NCBI GenBank assembly: GCA_028023455.1
Contig: JAQFVV010006208.1
Location: forward strand, 5,870,963-5,934,962
Reading direction: 5' to 3'
Origin: Epiperipatus broadwayi
Lineage: Eukaryota > Onychophora > Udeonychophora > Euonychophora > Peripatidae
DNA: 64,000 bases
Shown here: one piece after another, positions 1 through 12,377 of the stretch
Layout of the letters: each line of letters opens with the position of its first letter
Position numbering within the stretch: position 1 is the stretch's first letter
Position numbers and translations under genes: made by a program
The notes under the pieces: model-generated
What the model was told of the DNA's origin: nothing
Database searches by the model: none
The model's input: only the letters and a program-made list of their open reading frames with translations

Positions 1-1329
1 ATTGTAGATTCTGAGAAATGAAGTACTATAATACTAATTTTTGTTGTGAATTAAAAAAATATTGTTCTTAAGACTAATAATTGTTAAGCGTGAAATAAAA
101 CATTTCTGATTTACAAACAAAATTATTAAAATCATTCGCCAGTTAGCAGTTTTTATTTTGACTTAGAAAAGAAATTTTTTACGTATTAAGCGTTTGTCAA
201 AAAAAAAATGTTTTTATAAGTTTTAAAAGTCACACATTTAAGTTATTACAGAGATTTAAAAAACACGACTTAAATGCTTTTGACATATTTATTTATTATT
301 ATGGTAACTGCAATCGGATCTTGTTATTTGAAGTTCCTTGTAATGATAAGAATATTATGCGAAGAATGCATGACTTGAGGGAATACGCTGTTATTAATTA
401 CATCATTGATAATTATGTCATAATTAAAATAAATCTTTATTCTTATTTATTAGCCACTAAATGAAACTTCATTTCTTTATAAAAAAGATTAAGTATTGAA
501 TAGTCCGTAAATAAAAATTAAAAAAAAAAACATGTATCACATGACCCTATTTTGTCTTGTTAAAAACGTCTGCAATGGTTAATATTTGTAGTAAATATTT
601 AATAAATTTAAAAATGAATTTCATATTTTAATGTTTAAAAATTTTTATAATCTTATCTTAAAGTCAGATTCTGTTTATAGATGGATTAGATTCATGATGT
701 AGTATTATGGCATTCTAATTGTGCTTGGAAGATCACATGACCTTTGCGCACCAATAGCAAGTTGTGCATGGCGTTTACATTTAATTGATTAAACTGTATT
801 TTTTTTTTTTTACTTTACTAATATGAAAATCAATCCAGGAACTTTTATTTATTGAGACCATATCCTACCACTATAAAACTTCATGAGACAGAATCCTATC
901 CATTTTGTAATTATGATTGTGTTCTACAACTAAACATTTTATAATGTTGATAATTAATAAAAACAATAATAAATTATAATTAACACAAGCTGTCATAAAA
1001 TGATTCAATATTAAATAAATGTAAATATTTGCATTAATGTAATATTACCAAATTATGTTCATACTGTTTTTAAAATAAATGGCCTCTTTTAGGAATTTAG
1101 TTTTTCTTAAGCATTAATTACAAAGCTAATATTTTGTCCAATTGTAAAATCTTGATATATTTGCTTTTGATCATAACTTTATTTTTTTTTATTGTTTATT
1201 TAATTGGAAAATTGATTTTTACTATTTATAATATTATTTTCATTTTTAAGACATTCAATTTTAAACTCACACAAAGCATAAAGATTTGATTAAGAATATT
1301 TTTTTTGTATCATTAAATACATTTTTTAA
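1..1329. other. AT-rich sequence, nothing recognised
   Basis: Very AT-rich non-coding DNA with poly-A/T runs; no exon, RNA gene or repeat recognised. It is probably intron upstream of exon a or 5' flank. Confidence 0.5.
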
Positions 1330-1430
1330 GTTGAAGACAGGAACTAAATTCACAACCGTCTGCAACCAACCACTTGCTTGCAAGGCAGCTGCGGTGACCT
1401 TTCGGCTAACAACGCTTGACCCTTGTATTG
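1330..1430 (-). repeat. tRNA-derived SINE, group ii (degenerate)
   Basis: Read on the minus strand it begins GTCAAGCG and shows a tRNA-like A box (TTAGCCGAAAGGTCAC) and a body shared with copies at 7594 and 35375. The 3' part, including the B box and A-tail, is decayed. Confidence 0.7.
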
Positions 1431-1739
1431 ATGAAATCATTTATTACTATTTTTTTTTATTTGCAAATATTGATATTTTATTTTTAATGAAATTTTACTA
1501 AAACGTAAAGATTTGATGGAGATTTTTTTTTTTAATTAAGAAATATATTTAAAAAACCTTTCAAGAGCAACCTTTATTAATCAAAAGATTACAGATTATT
1601 TTGGGTCTACTTTCCCATTATAAATTACAAAGCATTTAATTTTATAAATATAACAAATTATTCATTTGATTATAATAGACTATACATTTCGTAACAATTA
1701 TATCTACATAAGTGTATTCCCAATCGTATTTAATATCTA

Positions 1740-1965
1740 TTTGTGCATCGATCAATATGATCTAGCCATAGATGAGCATCTTAGGAGGCCCATGATTACC
1801 ACTCCTTGAACCCTGAAGTGAAAATCCATCTGCTTCATCCGAATAGGCAGCTATTCAGCATTTCGCCAACTACCACAACAGAAAACGAGATCCAAGGCCC
1901 AGGACCACCAAGACCCAATAACTCTATCCGACCCTAGTCACACCAAAACTCATGCACTTCCATGT
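1740..1965. other. GC-richer island of unknown origin
   Basis: About 220 bases noticeably richer in G+C than the surroundings, with many CCA/CCAAG triplets. No long open frame and no recognised domain; most likely a decayed transposon fragment. A loosely similar patch lies at 16790-16940. Confidence 0.35.
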
Positions 1966-2875
1966 AATAATCACATAATTAAGCAGGGCAATACATTTTG
2001 CCAAGAGTTATACATTGTCATGAGCAAGAAACCTCCATAAATTTATGTCAAAATGAAGCATTTAAGGCAGAAAAAAACTCATAGCAACTTTAAAATTATG
2101 AGCATTAAATACTGGGTTTTCCAAAAAAAAAAAAAAAAGAAGAAGAAAAAGAAAACAAAGATTGAATTAAACATTAAAACTATAAATAAATACTTTGATC
2201 AGAATATTAATGCAGATAAAGATTAGTGGATGAAATTAATCACTGAATAAAATTTGATTGGTGTGTTTGTGGTAGACATTAACTTAATACTAAAAAGAAA
2301 TGTGTATATTCTTGAAAATGAAGATGTTTAGTTACAACTCTTCTATAAGATGCAGACAACAAAGTAAAATATAAAGAGAAAGTATCAAATATAAAATACA
2401 TGGGTGAAACAATAAACAGGGATATCTAATACCACTGAAAAAAAAAAGAAACTGAAATGAAATTATGTTATACATGTCTCTGTAAGAGATGATAATAAAT
2501 GGAGGAATGAAGTCTTCAATTTTCAAGAGACTGTAAAAGATGTAGAAAGAAGCCATATATGAGATCGGAGGATAAAAATGTTTGCCGTAATGTTATGGAG
2601 AAGGAATCTATGGATCAGAGAAACTATGAGAGATTTTAATTCTGCAATGGACTGGTAGTGAATAACAGTGGTTATAAAAAATACTGACAGAATTTTTGTT
2701 TTAAGATTTTCATATATTTTTTGTAACAATTACTTTAAATTAATAATAATTTGTGTATCTTCATCTTTATTTATTCTTGAATTTGCAGTTAGAAGCACAG
2801 ATTTTTTTTTATCTAATCTATTTTTAATATTTAAATACATATATGTTTTCTTTACTAAACTTAATATAATTATAA

Positions 2876-3786
2876 GGGACTTGAATTCAGACTTTCAAAC
2901 TCCCTACAGTTATCCAATCCATTTTATGCAACTGATATATATGACCACATACATGTGAAAAAAGATAAATAATATATGTATTTTGTGCTGAACCAGCACT
3001 CATCAGTTGGTCCAGATCATCATCTCCCACACATATTTATAATTAGTGGTCAGTTTATATTAAGATAGAAAATGTTCAAACTTTAATAGATAAGCTTCAA
3101 TATTCTCACAATCCATAAATGCTCAAAGCTTTTGCTGATGCCAATATTATTGTCAGAACCATGTTAACCTTAAGTCAATCTAATCCCTCATACATAGGAC
3201 CTTAATATGTCCATTTGATTATACGGAAGAGAGATGGACAGAATATAGGCTGAATATATAATATTTAAATACATGTACATTTTTCATGCAAAGTCAGATT
3301 CTCATACCCATGTTAACCTTAAGTCAATCTGACTTTGCATGCAAAATGTACGTGTATTTAAATATTATATATTCAGCCCGTTTTTTGTCCATCCCTCTTC
3401 TGTATAATCGAATGGACATATTAAGGTTCTAGGTGTGAGGGATGAGCTTGACTTAAGGTTAACATGGGTATAACAATAATATTGGCATCAGAAAGGCTTT
3501 GAGTATTCCATCTTCAGATTTTCAATGATATGGATGGTTGAAGATTTAGAGATCGGAGAAGATTCCCACTTGTCCATTAAAGTTTGAAAATTTGCTATCT
3601 TAATATAAACTGAGCACTTGTTGTGTATATGTGTGGGAGATGATGATCTAGACCAACTGGTGAGTTCTGGTTCAGTATGAAATATATATTGGGGATATCA
3701 TTTATCTTTTTTACATGTAAGTGGTCATGAATATGTGGTCATGTGGATTAGATAGCTGAAGGGAGTTTGAAAGTCTGAGTTCTAAT
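2876..3786. repeat. Foldback repeat A1 (about 910 bp, two inverted arms)
   Basis: Left arm from about 2876 and right arm to about 3786 are inverted copies meeting near 3300-3310. Both ends carry the TTGAA...CAGACTTTC tRNA T-arm-like motif. Each arm holds a decayed hammerhead-like core: minus strand at about 2973-3013 (GAAA changed to AAAA) and plus strand at about 3653-3692 (CUGAUGA changed to CUGGUGA, stem II broken). Confidence 0.85.
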
Positions 3787-3965
3787 CTATTTTTAGAACT
3801 AATTTATTTAGTAGGTTCAGTTAACTTGATTATTCAAAGTTAAGATTACTTAATGTTAAATAATGTCAATTAGGGAATGATAAAAAAAAAAATTAAAAGT
3901 ACATATATTTAAAGAAAAAACAGATTTGTAATACTTATCTTTAGTACTACCACTGCTTCTTGTTA

Positions 3966-4052
<87 letters not shown>

Positions 4053-4074
4053 GATGATGATGATGATGATGATG
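3966..4074. repeat. (TTA)n then (GAT)n microsatellite
   Basis: About 86 bases of uninterrupted TTA repeats pass directly into about seven GAT repeats. Confidence 0.97.
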
Positions 4075-4084
4075 AGTAATCTGC

Positions 4085-4620
4085 TATGCATAAGAACTTA
4101 GTTGGACTATGTGAGCCAGGCTATTTTATGGAGCACATTTTCTAGCCCTTCCATTTCTACAGTAATCAAGGTGATCCCGAAATAAAGCTGCCTAAGCTTA
4201 AAATCTGAAATTCTTATCTCAAATCCAGTTCCAAACAAACTCATTAGTGGTTGTATTGCCACAAGCAAAAATTACAACTAAAGACCACTAACTTATTAAG
4301 CCTATTCCCAGCATAACTCTAAAGGATTTGGGCTAAAAGGAAGAAAGAAATTGGTGACAAAAATATTGAGTATTAGTCAAAGGATTGAAATGTCACGCAA
4401 ACAAACAACTCCATTGTCACAACTAGTACATAATGATAACCAATAGCATAAGAGGCCTACGATGACTGGCTCTATACTAAATTAAATAATGAAGAAGGAA
4501 AAGAGAGAATCAGGAAAAACCGTTTGCATGAGAAACAATACATTGCCTTTAATAAAACAACATTCTATCCTACAAGACAGCAGGAGGTAGGTAGTCTTGG
4601 TTAGCACTGTGTATTTTTTG
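4085..4620. other. GC-richer remnant, possible decayed transposon
   Basis: Lower AT content and coding-like triplet texture over about 530 bases, but stops in all frames and no motif that can be named. Interpreted as a decayed mobile-element coding remnant. Confidence 0.35.
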
Positions 4621-5176
4621 TTCACAGTTGATTCCCAAATTTGAAACTCATTTCACTATTTGTTACCTATGGAAACCTTTGGTATTTAACAAGTAATGAT
4701 TATATTATGTAAGATCAATATTTGTTATGCAAAGTCAATGTGATAAAATAAGTATATAAGTGCTGCATATTTTATTTATTTAAGGTTTGTTGCCCAGAAC
4801 TTTCAGTTAGCTAGACAAATTCATTCTTCCTTTCTCATTTTTTTTGCTTTCTTCAGTCAGAAAATCAATTAGGAATCTTTGACTTACCACTAAAGCAATT
4901 ACCTTAAATCTTTGCAAATGTGTTAAAATGTAAGCTTGCACGGATGTCAATCATAATCCGAAATAATTAAATTAGTAAATCATTATATAGTTAGTTGCTA
5001 GAAGAACAGAATTTTAGTATAACTGATTATATATATATATTTAGTTTAATTTTATTTATTACTTATAATTATTTTGATTAATAATTTTTTTAAAATCATA
5101 TTTACAAGAGTTGGACAAAATGATAGAAATACTTATCATACATACATTATATTTCTGGCATTTTCTTTCACAATTT

Positions 5177-5275
5177 GTCAAGCGTTTGTGGCTTAGTGGT
5201 TAGCACAGCTGCCTTCCAAGCAGCTGGCCTGGGTTCGTTTCCCGGTCAACACATTTGACATATGAAGGGAAAAAG
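5177..5275 (+). repeat. tRNA-derived SINE, group i
   Basis: Starts GTCAAGCG, has an A box (TGGCTTAGTGGTTAGC) and a B box (GGTTCGTTTCC) about 35 bases apart, and ends GACATATGAAGGGAAAAA. It is tRNA-like but the tail and dispersed copies mark it as a SINE, not a tRNA gene. Other copies: 34338 and 45371. Confidence 0.88.
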
Positions 5276-7158
5276 TACACATCAATATAACTTTAATTTT
5301 CTTCTAAAAATACTGCCTCAAGAAGAATGATAATGATTATCTTTATAATAAGCTGACATTAGTTTCATAGTTGTTTGAATATGAAATGATTCAAATGTCA
5401 ATTTGAATATCCCTACTGAGCTGCTTGAGTGAATATTGCTTTAATTAAATATTGGACTATATAAGCCAGAACCAGCTTTGGTAAAAATCATTGCTTATAT
5501 AGAGGGAGTGATAGATTATGGTTTGCAGCCAAAACTCACTGAAATATTGAGAAGCAAGACTCTGTAGAGAATACACAATTCTTATTAATATTTTAGTAAA
5601 CTTTCAAAAACTAGCATTATCAGTAGCTTAGGAAGTGGATGATATCTGATCGGAAATATGTCCTAGGTCAAATGAATCATGGCATATGCTTTTCCCAGTC
5701 CCTGGAATGATTTGTATGGGGAATTGCTTTTTCATACTGAAACATTTTTTATTAAATTATTAAATTCATTTCGTAATGCAAAAATTATTTTCCAGCAACA
5801 TCTTCATTTTCTGACACGATAATCTGTCAGTTTATGTTCCCTTCATAGCCAAATATTGACCTCAGGAATAAAAGGATGATGTTACATATCTTAGACTCCT
5901 TAAACATTAATTAGGTAATTATTATTCTAACCTATGTAGACTATTCTTAAATATGAATTAGAGGTTAATAACCTCCAATAATATTTCACATTGATTTTGA
6001 AGCTTTTTTCCATGAGACATAGCCAAAAAATTTTATCATTTTATCCAATAGTTCTAGTTGTCAATGATTGCCTACCTAAACAAAAGTATTACTGGTGTTC
6101 CTGTTATTTTCTCCATGCGTTTATATTTGCTTTTAGTTTATAGATATTTAATGTATTCTATATTTCTGAGATCTCCCCCCTTCCCCACATACATATTTTA
6201 TCGCTCCTCCTTTGCGTTAAAAGCGCAACTAATTGACTAGCAGTAATTCGCTTACTTAAAATGATTTTAATTATACTGCTATAATTGTTTTAATTAAAAA
6301 TACGGCTTTTTTTTCCAAGTTCAGAAATAAATATATTTGCTCATTTTTCCTGATCAAAATCTATATTAAAATAACTGATAACATATTAATAGATGTTCTA
6401 ATTAATATTATTATGTCAAGTTGCAATCTGCCTTCTAAACCTGCTTCATTTTCAATGCCCTTAATATATTCTTCCTTTTAGCTAGTACTGGCTGCCTAAG
6501 TCTTATTATATATATTTCTACTTTTTTTTGTTTATAATTATGAATAATAAACGAACTTTTTTAATACTACCAACATAATTTAATCGAGACGACTTGGGTG
6601 ATACTTTTTATGAGTTAGTAACTGCCAGCCCCCCCCCCCCAACTCCACTATACCTACCCAGCTGTTTTTTTTTAATCACATTAACAATTTAAATATTTAC
6701 TTTGAGACAAATTTTTAACAATTTAGTATGAAAATTCCTTAGCAAGTGAAAACACAAAAAGATTATTTTGTTGTTGTTCTTTTAAAAATATAATGCATGA
6801 TAACACTAGTAAAGCCTCCCCTCCTATGTTGTCCATTTAAGCTCTGCATGAAATATTCAAAACTGCTTTCTGTAACTTCCTTATAAGAAAACAATATCTA
6901 CGTAATTTTTTTAGACCAATTATCTGTAAGTAAAAGGGTTAACCTGAGGGCCAGCTCTGATGGTAATTAAGAGTTTTACAACTTTTCAAAATCTTTAATT
7001 ATTGAAAAAAAAAAAAAGATGATTTAAGATTTAAAATAAACCGAATGAAATATTTTAATGTTAAAGTTTTTGTCCTCGTAAAAAAAAGTATTTTATCATT
7101 TTATAAATAAGCTTGTATCCTGTCAGACATTAACAGGTGTGTATATTTTTTAAAATAG
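5276..7158. other. AT-rich intron, nothing recognised
   Basis: No repeat family or exon was recognised. A short poly-C run lies at about 6630-6641. Short open frames here have no domain or codon signal. Confidence 0.5.
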
Positions 7159-7461
7159 GAAAAGGAAAAGACGACTTACAGGCACCCAAGGTTCTCCAAC
7201 CTTTGAAAGATTTAGAAGCCTTTGAAAATACTTTGTTAAGATTAGAATGCCGGATTACTGGAGAACCCGAACCTGATATTACCTGGTATAAAAACGAGCG
7301 AGAAATTAAAGAAAATTATCGGATTCGGATAGAATTTACAGACGATGATATTTGCTCTTTGGTTATAAAAGATGTTAACATGCAGGATAAAGGTAAATAT
7401 ACCGTAGAAGCAAGAAATAAACTTGGCAAGACTACAACAAGCTGTCAGTTAAGACTGAAAG
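7159..7461 (+). CDS. Exon a: I-set Ig domain of a giant muscle protein
   Basis: Internal exon of 303 nt bounded by an AG acceptor at 7157-7158 and a GT donor at 7462-7463 (GTAAG). Both junctions split a glycine codon after its first base (phase 1). The 101 codons hold one I-set immunoglobulin domain: the B-strand cysteine lies in LRLECRI, the C-strand tryptophan in DITWYK, and the E-F region in DKGKYTVEARN. The F-strand position that is normally cysteine (YxCxAxN) is valine, so this domain cannot form the usual disulfide; such loss is common in titin-family Ig domains. Domains of this kind serve as binding or spacer modules in sarcomeric proteins such as titin, obscurin/Unc-89, twitchin and Stretchin-Mlck. 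Which of these it is cannot be decided from Ig domains alone. The ATG at 7137 is intronic and is not a start. Confidence 0.92.
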
Positions 7462-7593
7462 GTAAGCAATATTTTATTTATTTAGTTCACGAAAGACTAA
7501 TAGATTTGTTATTATTATTAAAAAAAAACTAACGAGAAGTTATTAGAGGTTTGATTATTTTATCCAGATATAATCATGTATATATTTATCTGT

Positions 7594-7697
7594 CTTTTTT
7601 TTTTTTTTCATATGTCATAGCATCGGCCGGGACGCCCACAACCGTCTGCAACCAACTACTTGCTTGCATGGCGACTGCGATACCTCTCGGCTATCTG
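7594..7697 (-). repeat. tRNA-derived SINE, group ii
   Basis: Minus-strand insertion with poly-A tail (T-run on +), B-box region, and A-box region. It is flanked by an 11-bp direct repeat TATCTGTCTTT at 7587-7597 and 7692-7702, the target-site duplication of retrotransposition. It is 130 bases downstream of exon a and opposite to the gene. Confidence 0.85.
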
Positions 7698-8384
7698 TCT
7701 TTGAGGGGAAAAAATAACAATAACCAATAAGTGATAACATTATTGATGAGATATTCCTATAATAGAATTATTAAGTAATATAGGTTATCATTTCGCGATA
7801 CACCCTCACACAAGATTTATATATATATATTTTTAAAAAATCAATATGCACATTTTATGACTAATTTACATAATATTGTAATTATTTGAATATTAATTAT
7901 TTTTAATAAATGTATAGAAAATGCTAAAAATGCACTATTATACGTGCTTAATGTTCGTTGCATACGTTATGTAGACGAGTAAAATTATCCTGCCTCATTC
8001 AAAGAGAGAGAAATATAATTTTTCTTAAACTTTTTTTTGTCTCATATCTTTCCTTTTACAAAAAATGTCTAGAAGGAAGATACTGCTGATAAGATCTAAT
8101 AAAAAACCTCCATCACTATGCTCGCCACTTCTTCATTAAAAAGCAAGAGCTTTCATATTAATTAAATAGGCACGTTTTCAGTTAGGAGGAAGGTGAGACG
8201 GTTGGGGGGGGGGGGCTGATCCAGGAAGCTAGATTAAAATTTTCCCACAAATAAAAGTATACAAGCATTAACCTTAAATTGATATATATTTCCAAAATTT
8301 AGAAAGCCAATTTCACACGTATATCCATACGTATAATTAGGAATATATATAAGCTTGTTATATAATGTTTAGTCCCTTTCTCTC

Positions 8385-8560
8385 CAATCTTCTTGTAGTA
8401 AAATTTTTCATGTTCTTTTTTTATTATTACGATCGTTCGTTTCCTCTTCTTGTAGTACAATTTTTCATATTCTTTTTTGCTATTATGATTGTTAGTTCCT
8501 TCTTCTTGTAGGACAAATTTTCATGTTCGTTTTTTATTATGATGATTGTTAGTTTCCTTT
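8385..8560. repeat. Tandem repeat, about 57-bp unit, 3 copies
   Basis: TCTTGTAG-start units begin at 8391, 8448 and 8504, each followed by a TTTTTCATGTTC-like segment and a T-rich stretch. The rest of 7703-9200 shows nothing further. Confidence 0.8.
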
Positions 8561-9199
8561 TCTTTCTCACATCTGCTTTCTTCAATTTCTTGTTTTAATT
8601 TAACATTCTTTTACCAGTTATTACTACCATCTTTTTTTCTTTTCTGCTTGATCTTTTTTTTATGTAAATTTTCAAACCTAGATATTTTGTGAAAGGAAGG
8701 GAGAAATATTCTTGGCAGACGATAAGTAAACATAAATGCATTTAATCTTATAAATCAGTTTAATAATGCATAAATACATATAAACAAAAATATATAAAGA
8801 GAAAAAGGTAATCAAAACTTGATGTTTTGCGTAGTCTTTTAGATGAGTCTCTGTAAAATACAATACTGGATTGTAATAATCATGATTCGTTGTAGATAAC
8901 TTAGTTAATCATTGCAAAGGTGAAGAATATCAGAATTTCTTATATACCCTAATGAATCAAAAAACAGAATAACCATAAGTAGGAGTAAATTTGAAAAGAT
9001 GTCAACTCCAGTCATCATTCATAATACATTTTTTATTGTAGTTGTTATATTACATGAAAAAATTGACAAATCGCTCCATGCTAACCAAAGAAGGGGTTGC
9101 ATAGGAATTTGCCATTTTTTCATATAATGTAGGAGCTAACAGTAAACAGTGTATTATGCATGGTGATTAAAACTTACGTTTGTGATGATGGTATTTTAG

Positions 9200-9440
9200 A
9201 TGTGATATGTTGGATTATTTCCATTATCTATCATTAAATGTTGAATGTCTAGAAAATTTTAGACTTTATTTAAACTTTTCAAATATGACACTTTGTTAGA
9301 AATAACACACAAATAGACAGCACAGGTTAATAATTACACATCATTTCGAGTAGTAATGAAGAAGAATGGAGAATAATACTACTCATAACATTGTGTAATT
9401 ACTAACCTGTGTTGTCTATTTGGATGTTATTTCTAACAGC
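9200..9440. repeat. Foldback repeat I1
   Basis: Inverted arms about 100 bases long share ACACAGGTTAATAATTACAC-like sequence and flank a short spacer around 9345-9370. Related to the copy at 48620-49040; a solitary end lies at about 9836-9880. Confidence 0.8.
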
Positions 9441-9454
9441 GTTCCATCATCAGA

Positions 9455-9765
9455 TTTTTTATTGGATGGACGATTAAAGAGTTGGAATATGGAGTGGATT
9501 GAAGCCTGTCCATTAAAGTATGAAGATTGGCTATCTTAATATATATCTGAGCACTTATTGCATATATGTGTGGAGATGATAATCCGGACCAACTGATGAT
9601 TACTGGTTTAGCATGAGATATGTATATTGGTGATTATTTATCTTTTCGACATATATATGTTCAAGTGTATCAGTGTTATGAGATAGGGTTGAGAGTGGTG
9701 GTTCATATGAAAGTCTGTGCTCATATGCCCTATACATTACATATATTGATACAGGTACATAATAA
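9455..9765 (+). repeat. Family A repeat, plus-strand arm (A2 left)
   Basis: Contains the family A body (CTGTCCATTAAAGTATGAAG, then hammerhead-like unit, then A-box-like region). It pairs with the opposite arm at 10210-10420. Confidence 0.85.
9586..9632 (+). ncRNA. Hammerhead-like motif, family A (GAAA mutated)
   Basis: CTGATGA at 9593-9599, stem II-like TTACTGGTTTAGCAT, then GAGA (expected GAAA) at 9615-9618, helix III TATGTATA, closing TTGGT pairing with ACCAA. The GAAA change probably inactivates it. Confidence 0.5.
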
Positions 9766-10209
9766 GCCTGGATTTCAGTTGTAACAACTTGTTTATATTT
9801 GAAAATTTTAAATATAGTTCAAAATTTTCTATACATACAACATTTAATGATAGATTATGTAAATAGTCCAACGTATTATCACATGTATTAACATATTTTT
9901 TATTAATAAATAATCGTAGTGAATTCTTCGTTTTAAACAGACCTCACAATGATAATTTATAAGCATTTCTTTTTTATGTGCAGAATAATTAAATCCAAAA
10001 AACAATATTAAATTGTCTTTTCTGTTTTGGAAGGGAGATTTTTTTGTTTGCTTTTTGAAATACACTTTATAAATTGTTTTCATTTTCAAACGATAAAACA
10101 TATTCAATTTCTGTTAAAAGAAATACAACTATCAGATTCTAAAATATAAATGATCACAAGTGAAAAAAGACATTGTTATCAATGTTAAAATTATAGTAAA
10201 ATATTAAAT

Positions 10210-10420
10210 ATAGGGGGGATTTGAACTTAGACTTTCACACGACCTCCCACTATCCACACTATCTCATATCACTGATGCACTTGACCACACATATGTAGAA
10301 AAGATAAAATGATCACCAATATTCGTATTTCGTGCTAAACCAGCACTCATCAGTTGGTCCAGATTATCATCTCCACACATATATACAATCAGTTTTCAGC
10401 TTTATATTAATAACTTGAAA
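10210..10420 (-). repeat. Family A repeat, minus-strand arm (A2 right)
   Basis: Begins with the GGATTTGAACTTAGACTTTC tRNA-like end and contains a complete hammerhead unit on the minus strand. Inverted partner of 9455-9765, with about 450 bp between them that has a short open frame but no recognised domain. Confidence 0.85.
10314..10358 (-). ncRNA. Type I hammerhead ribozyme, complete core (family A)
   Basis: Read on the minus strand: helix I ACCAA, core CTGATGA (10347-10353 on +), stem II GTGCTGGTTTAGCAC (five pairs with G-C next to the core), GAAA (10328-10331), short helix III ATACGAAT, then A as the cleavage position and TTGGT closing helix I. Helix I extends after a three-base bulge by ATAATC/GATTAT. 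All conserved core positions of a hammerhead are present. Hammerheads are known in Penelope-like elements, schistosome SINE-like repeats and retrozymes. Helix III is very short and near-palindromic, which in known examples favours cleavage as dimers. Activity is inferred only. Confidence 0.72.
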
Positions 10421-10809
10421 ATTATTTTCATCTGCATCTTTTGAAAATCCAACTTTTTATCTTTCATTAATTGTAACTACAGTTGCCTTTTGTCTTTTGT
10501 ATATCTAATATAAAGATTGAATATTTATTTTTAATTAATATGTTTCTAAGTTGATATTTTTCTTTTTTTGATTTAATCCTCATCTTTCACTCTCATGATT
10601 TTAGTATAAAACACATTATTAAGTGTGTTTTTAAAAATAATAAATATTATAATTAATCATATTACATATGCATACTTATGCTAAAAATTACTTTTCATGT
10701 AAAGCCTTGTCTGAATTAATGTGTTTTTTTTCCTTCTGTTAGTTATTATATAATATAGAAATAAATAAATAAAGATAAAAGTAAATTTTAATTAACATAT
10801 AATATAAGA

Positions 10810-11195
10810 TTTGAAATACGGGCATTCTTATACGTGGAACTTAATTGTAAATATAGGGGATTGAATTCAGACTTTCAAGCATTCTTCAACTATCACAGCA
10901 CACACATGTAGAAAAGATAAATAATCACCAATATACATATTTCGTGCTGAACCAGCACTCATCAGTTGGTCCAGATTATCATCTCCCACACATATATATA
11001 TAATCAGTGCTCAGTTTATATTAAGATAGTAAATCTTTATACTTTAATGGACAGGCTTCAATCTACTCTAACCTCCAACTCTTCAGCCATCCACACCATT
11101 GAAAATCTGATGAAAGAATGCCCAAATCCCATGCTGATGTCAATATTGTTGAAGGTTGCTGAGTTCAAATCCCCTATATTTAACATATAATATGC
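10810..11195. repeat. Foldback repeat A3
   Basis: Begins with ATATAGGGGATTGAATTCAG and ends with the inverse AAATCCCCTATATTT. The left part holds a hammerhead on the minus strand; the right arm is internally shortened and lacks its ribozyme. Confidence 0.85.
10926..10972 (-). ncRNA. Type I hammerhead ribozyme, complete core (family A)
   Basis: Minus strand: ACCAA, CTGATGA (10959-10965 on +), stem II GTGCTGGTTCAGCAC with five perfect pairs, GAAA (10940-10943), helix III ATATGTAT, cleavage base A, TTGGT. Outer helix I has ATAATC pairing with GATTAT after a TGG bulge, the layout of type I hammerheads with loop contacts. Best preserved copy in the window. It lies antisense to the Ig gene. Confidence 0.75.
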
Positions 11196-11795
11196 AAATA
11201 CTTTAAAATAATTAAAATATGGTAAGCCAATACAGAATTTCTTTTAAAGGCTGGAAAATATTTTTTTATTTTAGCAGTAATTTTAAATAAATAATTCTTA
11301 AAATTATATTTGTTTTCTTACTAAAATAAATCAAAATATTAATAAAATGTCGAGATGATTATTTTAATGTTAAAATGCAATAATTATTTATTTCAAAGAT
11401 CAAGTGTTAAGAGGTTATATAAGTTATGACAAAAATTAAGAAAATATGCGAAGAAGTTGTAATAGCTTTTGGCTGATCCAGTTTAAATGCCTATTTAAAA
11501 GATAACTGCCTACTTCTGTTGTTTACTACTTCTTTGTGACATATAGTTTATAAAAAACATACACAAGCTTCAGATTTTTTTTTTCAACATCATTCATTTA
11601 TTTCTCATAGCTCAAACACTTTTAAATAGAATTAAAAAACTAACTGGTATTAGCTACATTATTGGGAACCTACTGTAACTAAAGACATGTTTTGTTTTGT
11701 TTTTTTAAAAAAGTTATACCCACAGAGCTGTCATAGACACAAAACTATTTTGAAAATTTAATAATAACAGAGGTCCTAAGTGAAAGAATGATTAA

Positions 11796-12040
11796 TCATC
11801 ATCATCATCAACCATTATCAATCCACTGCAGGATGAAGGTCTCTCCAAGTTAAATCCATCTTCTCTGATCTTTAGCTTCTGTTCTCTGCATCACTCCTGC
11901 ACCCTTTCTTATTTAATCCATCCATCTCACACATGGTCTCTTTCTGGGTCTTTTACAATCTCTTGGAATCCAGTTTAAGATTTCAATTATCCATCTAGTA
12001 TCATCTCTTCTAGCAATATGTCCAGCTTAAATACTTTTAT
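11796..12040 (-). mobile_element. RTE-clade LINE 3' end
   Basis: Minus-strand fragment of the same RTE 3' end as at 13790-14306, ending in an ATC/GAT microsatellite (11796-11810) that is the characteristic tail of this family. Confidence 0.8.
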
Positions 12041-12377
12041 AGATATAGTAATATTTTGAATGAAAATACTCATCTGGTCCTTATTACATTTTTAAAAAAT
12101 TATAAAATAGTTCCATATTCTAATGATAAAATTCCATTAGAATTTCATGATATATATGAAATTCTATGCAAATCATACTGGGATAAAAGAGAATTGAAGA
12201 CCATCTGCTATTTCACTGCATATTAAATCAACTGAATACGTTAGCAATGAAATACATATTTCAGCAAAGACCGACTAACACAGTCAGACATTTCTAAGGA
12301 AGGATATTGAGATTTTTAAATAATATAATAGTATGAAGAAAAAATCTGAACAAGTTGCATGCTATTTGAAAAAAAAG

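Noticed and set aside
5177-5275. A functional tRNA gene
   Set aside because: A and B boxes are present but no cloverleaf with paired acceptor stem; the A-rich tail and dispersed copies show a SINE.
7137-7158. ATG upstream of exon a as a translation start
   Set aside because: It lies in the pyrimidine-rich intron end before a clear AG acceptor whose phase fits the other exons.
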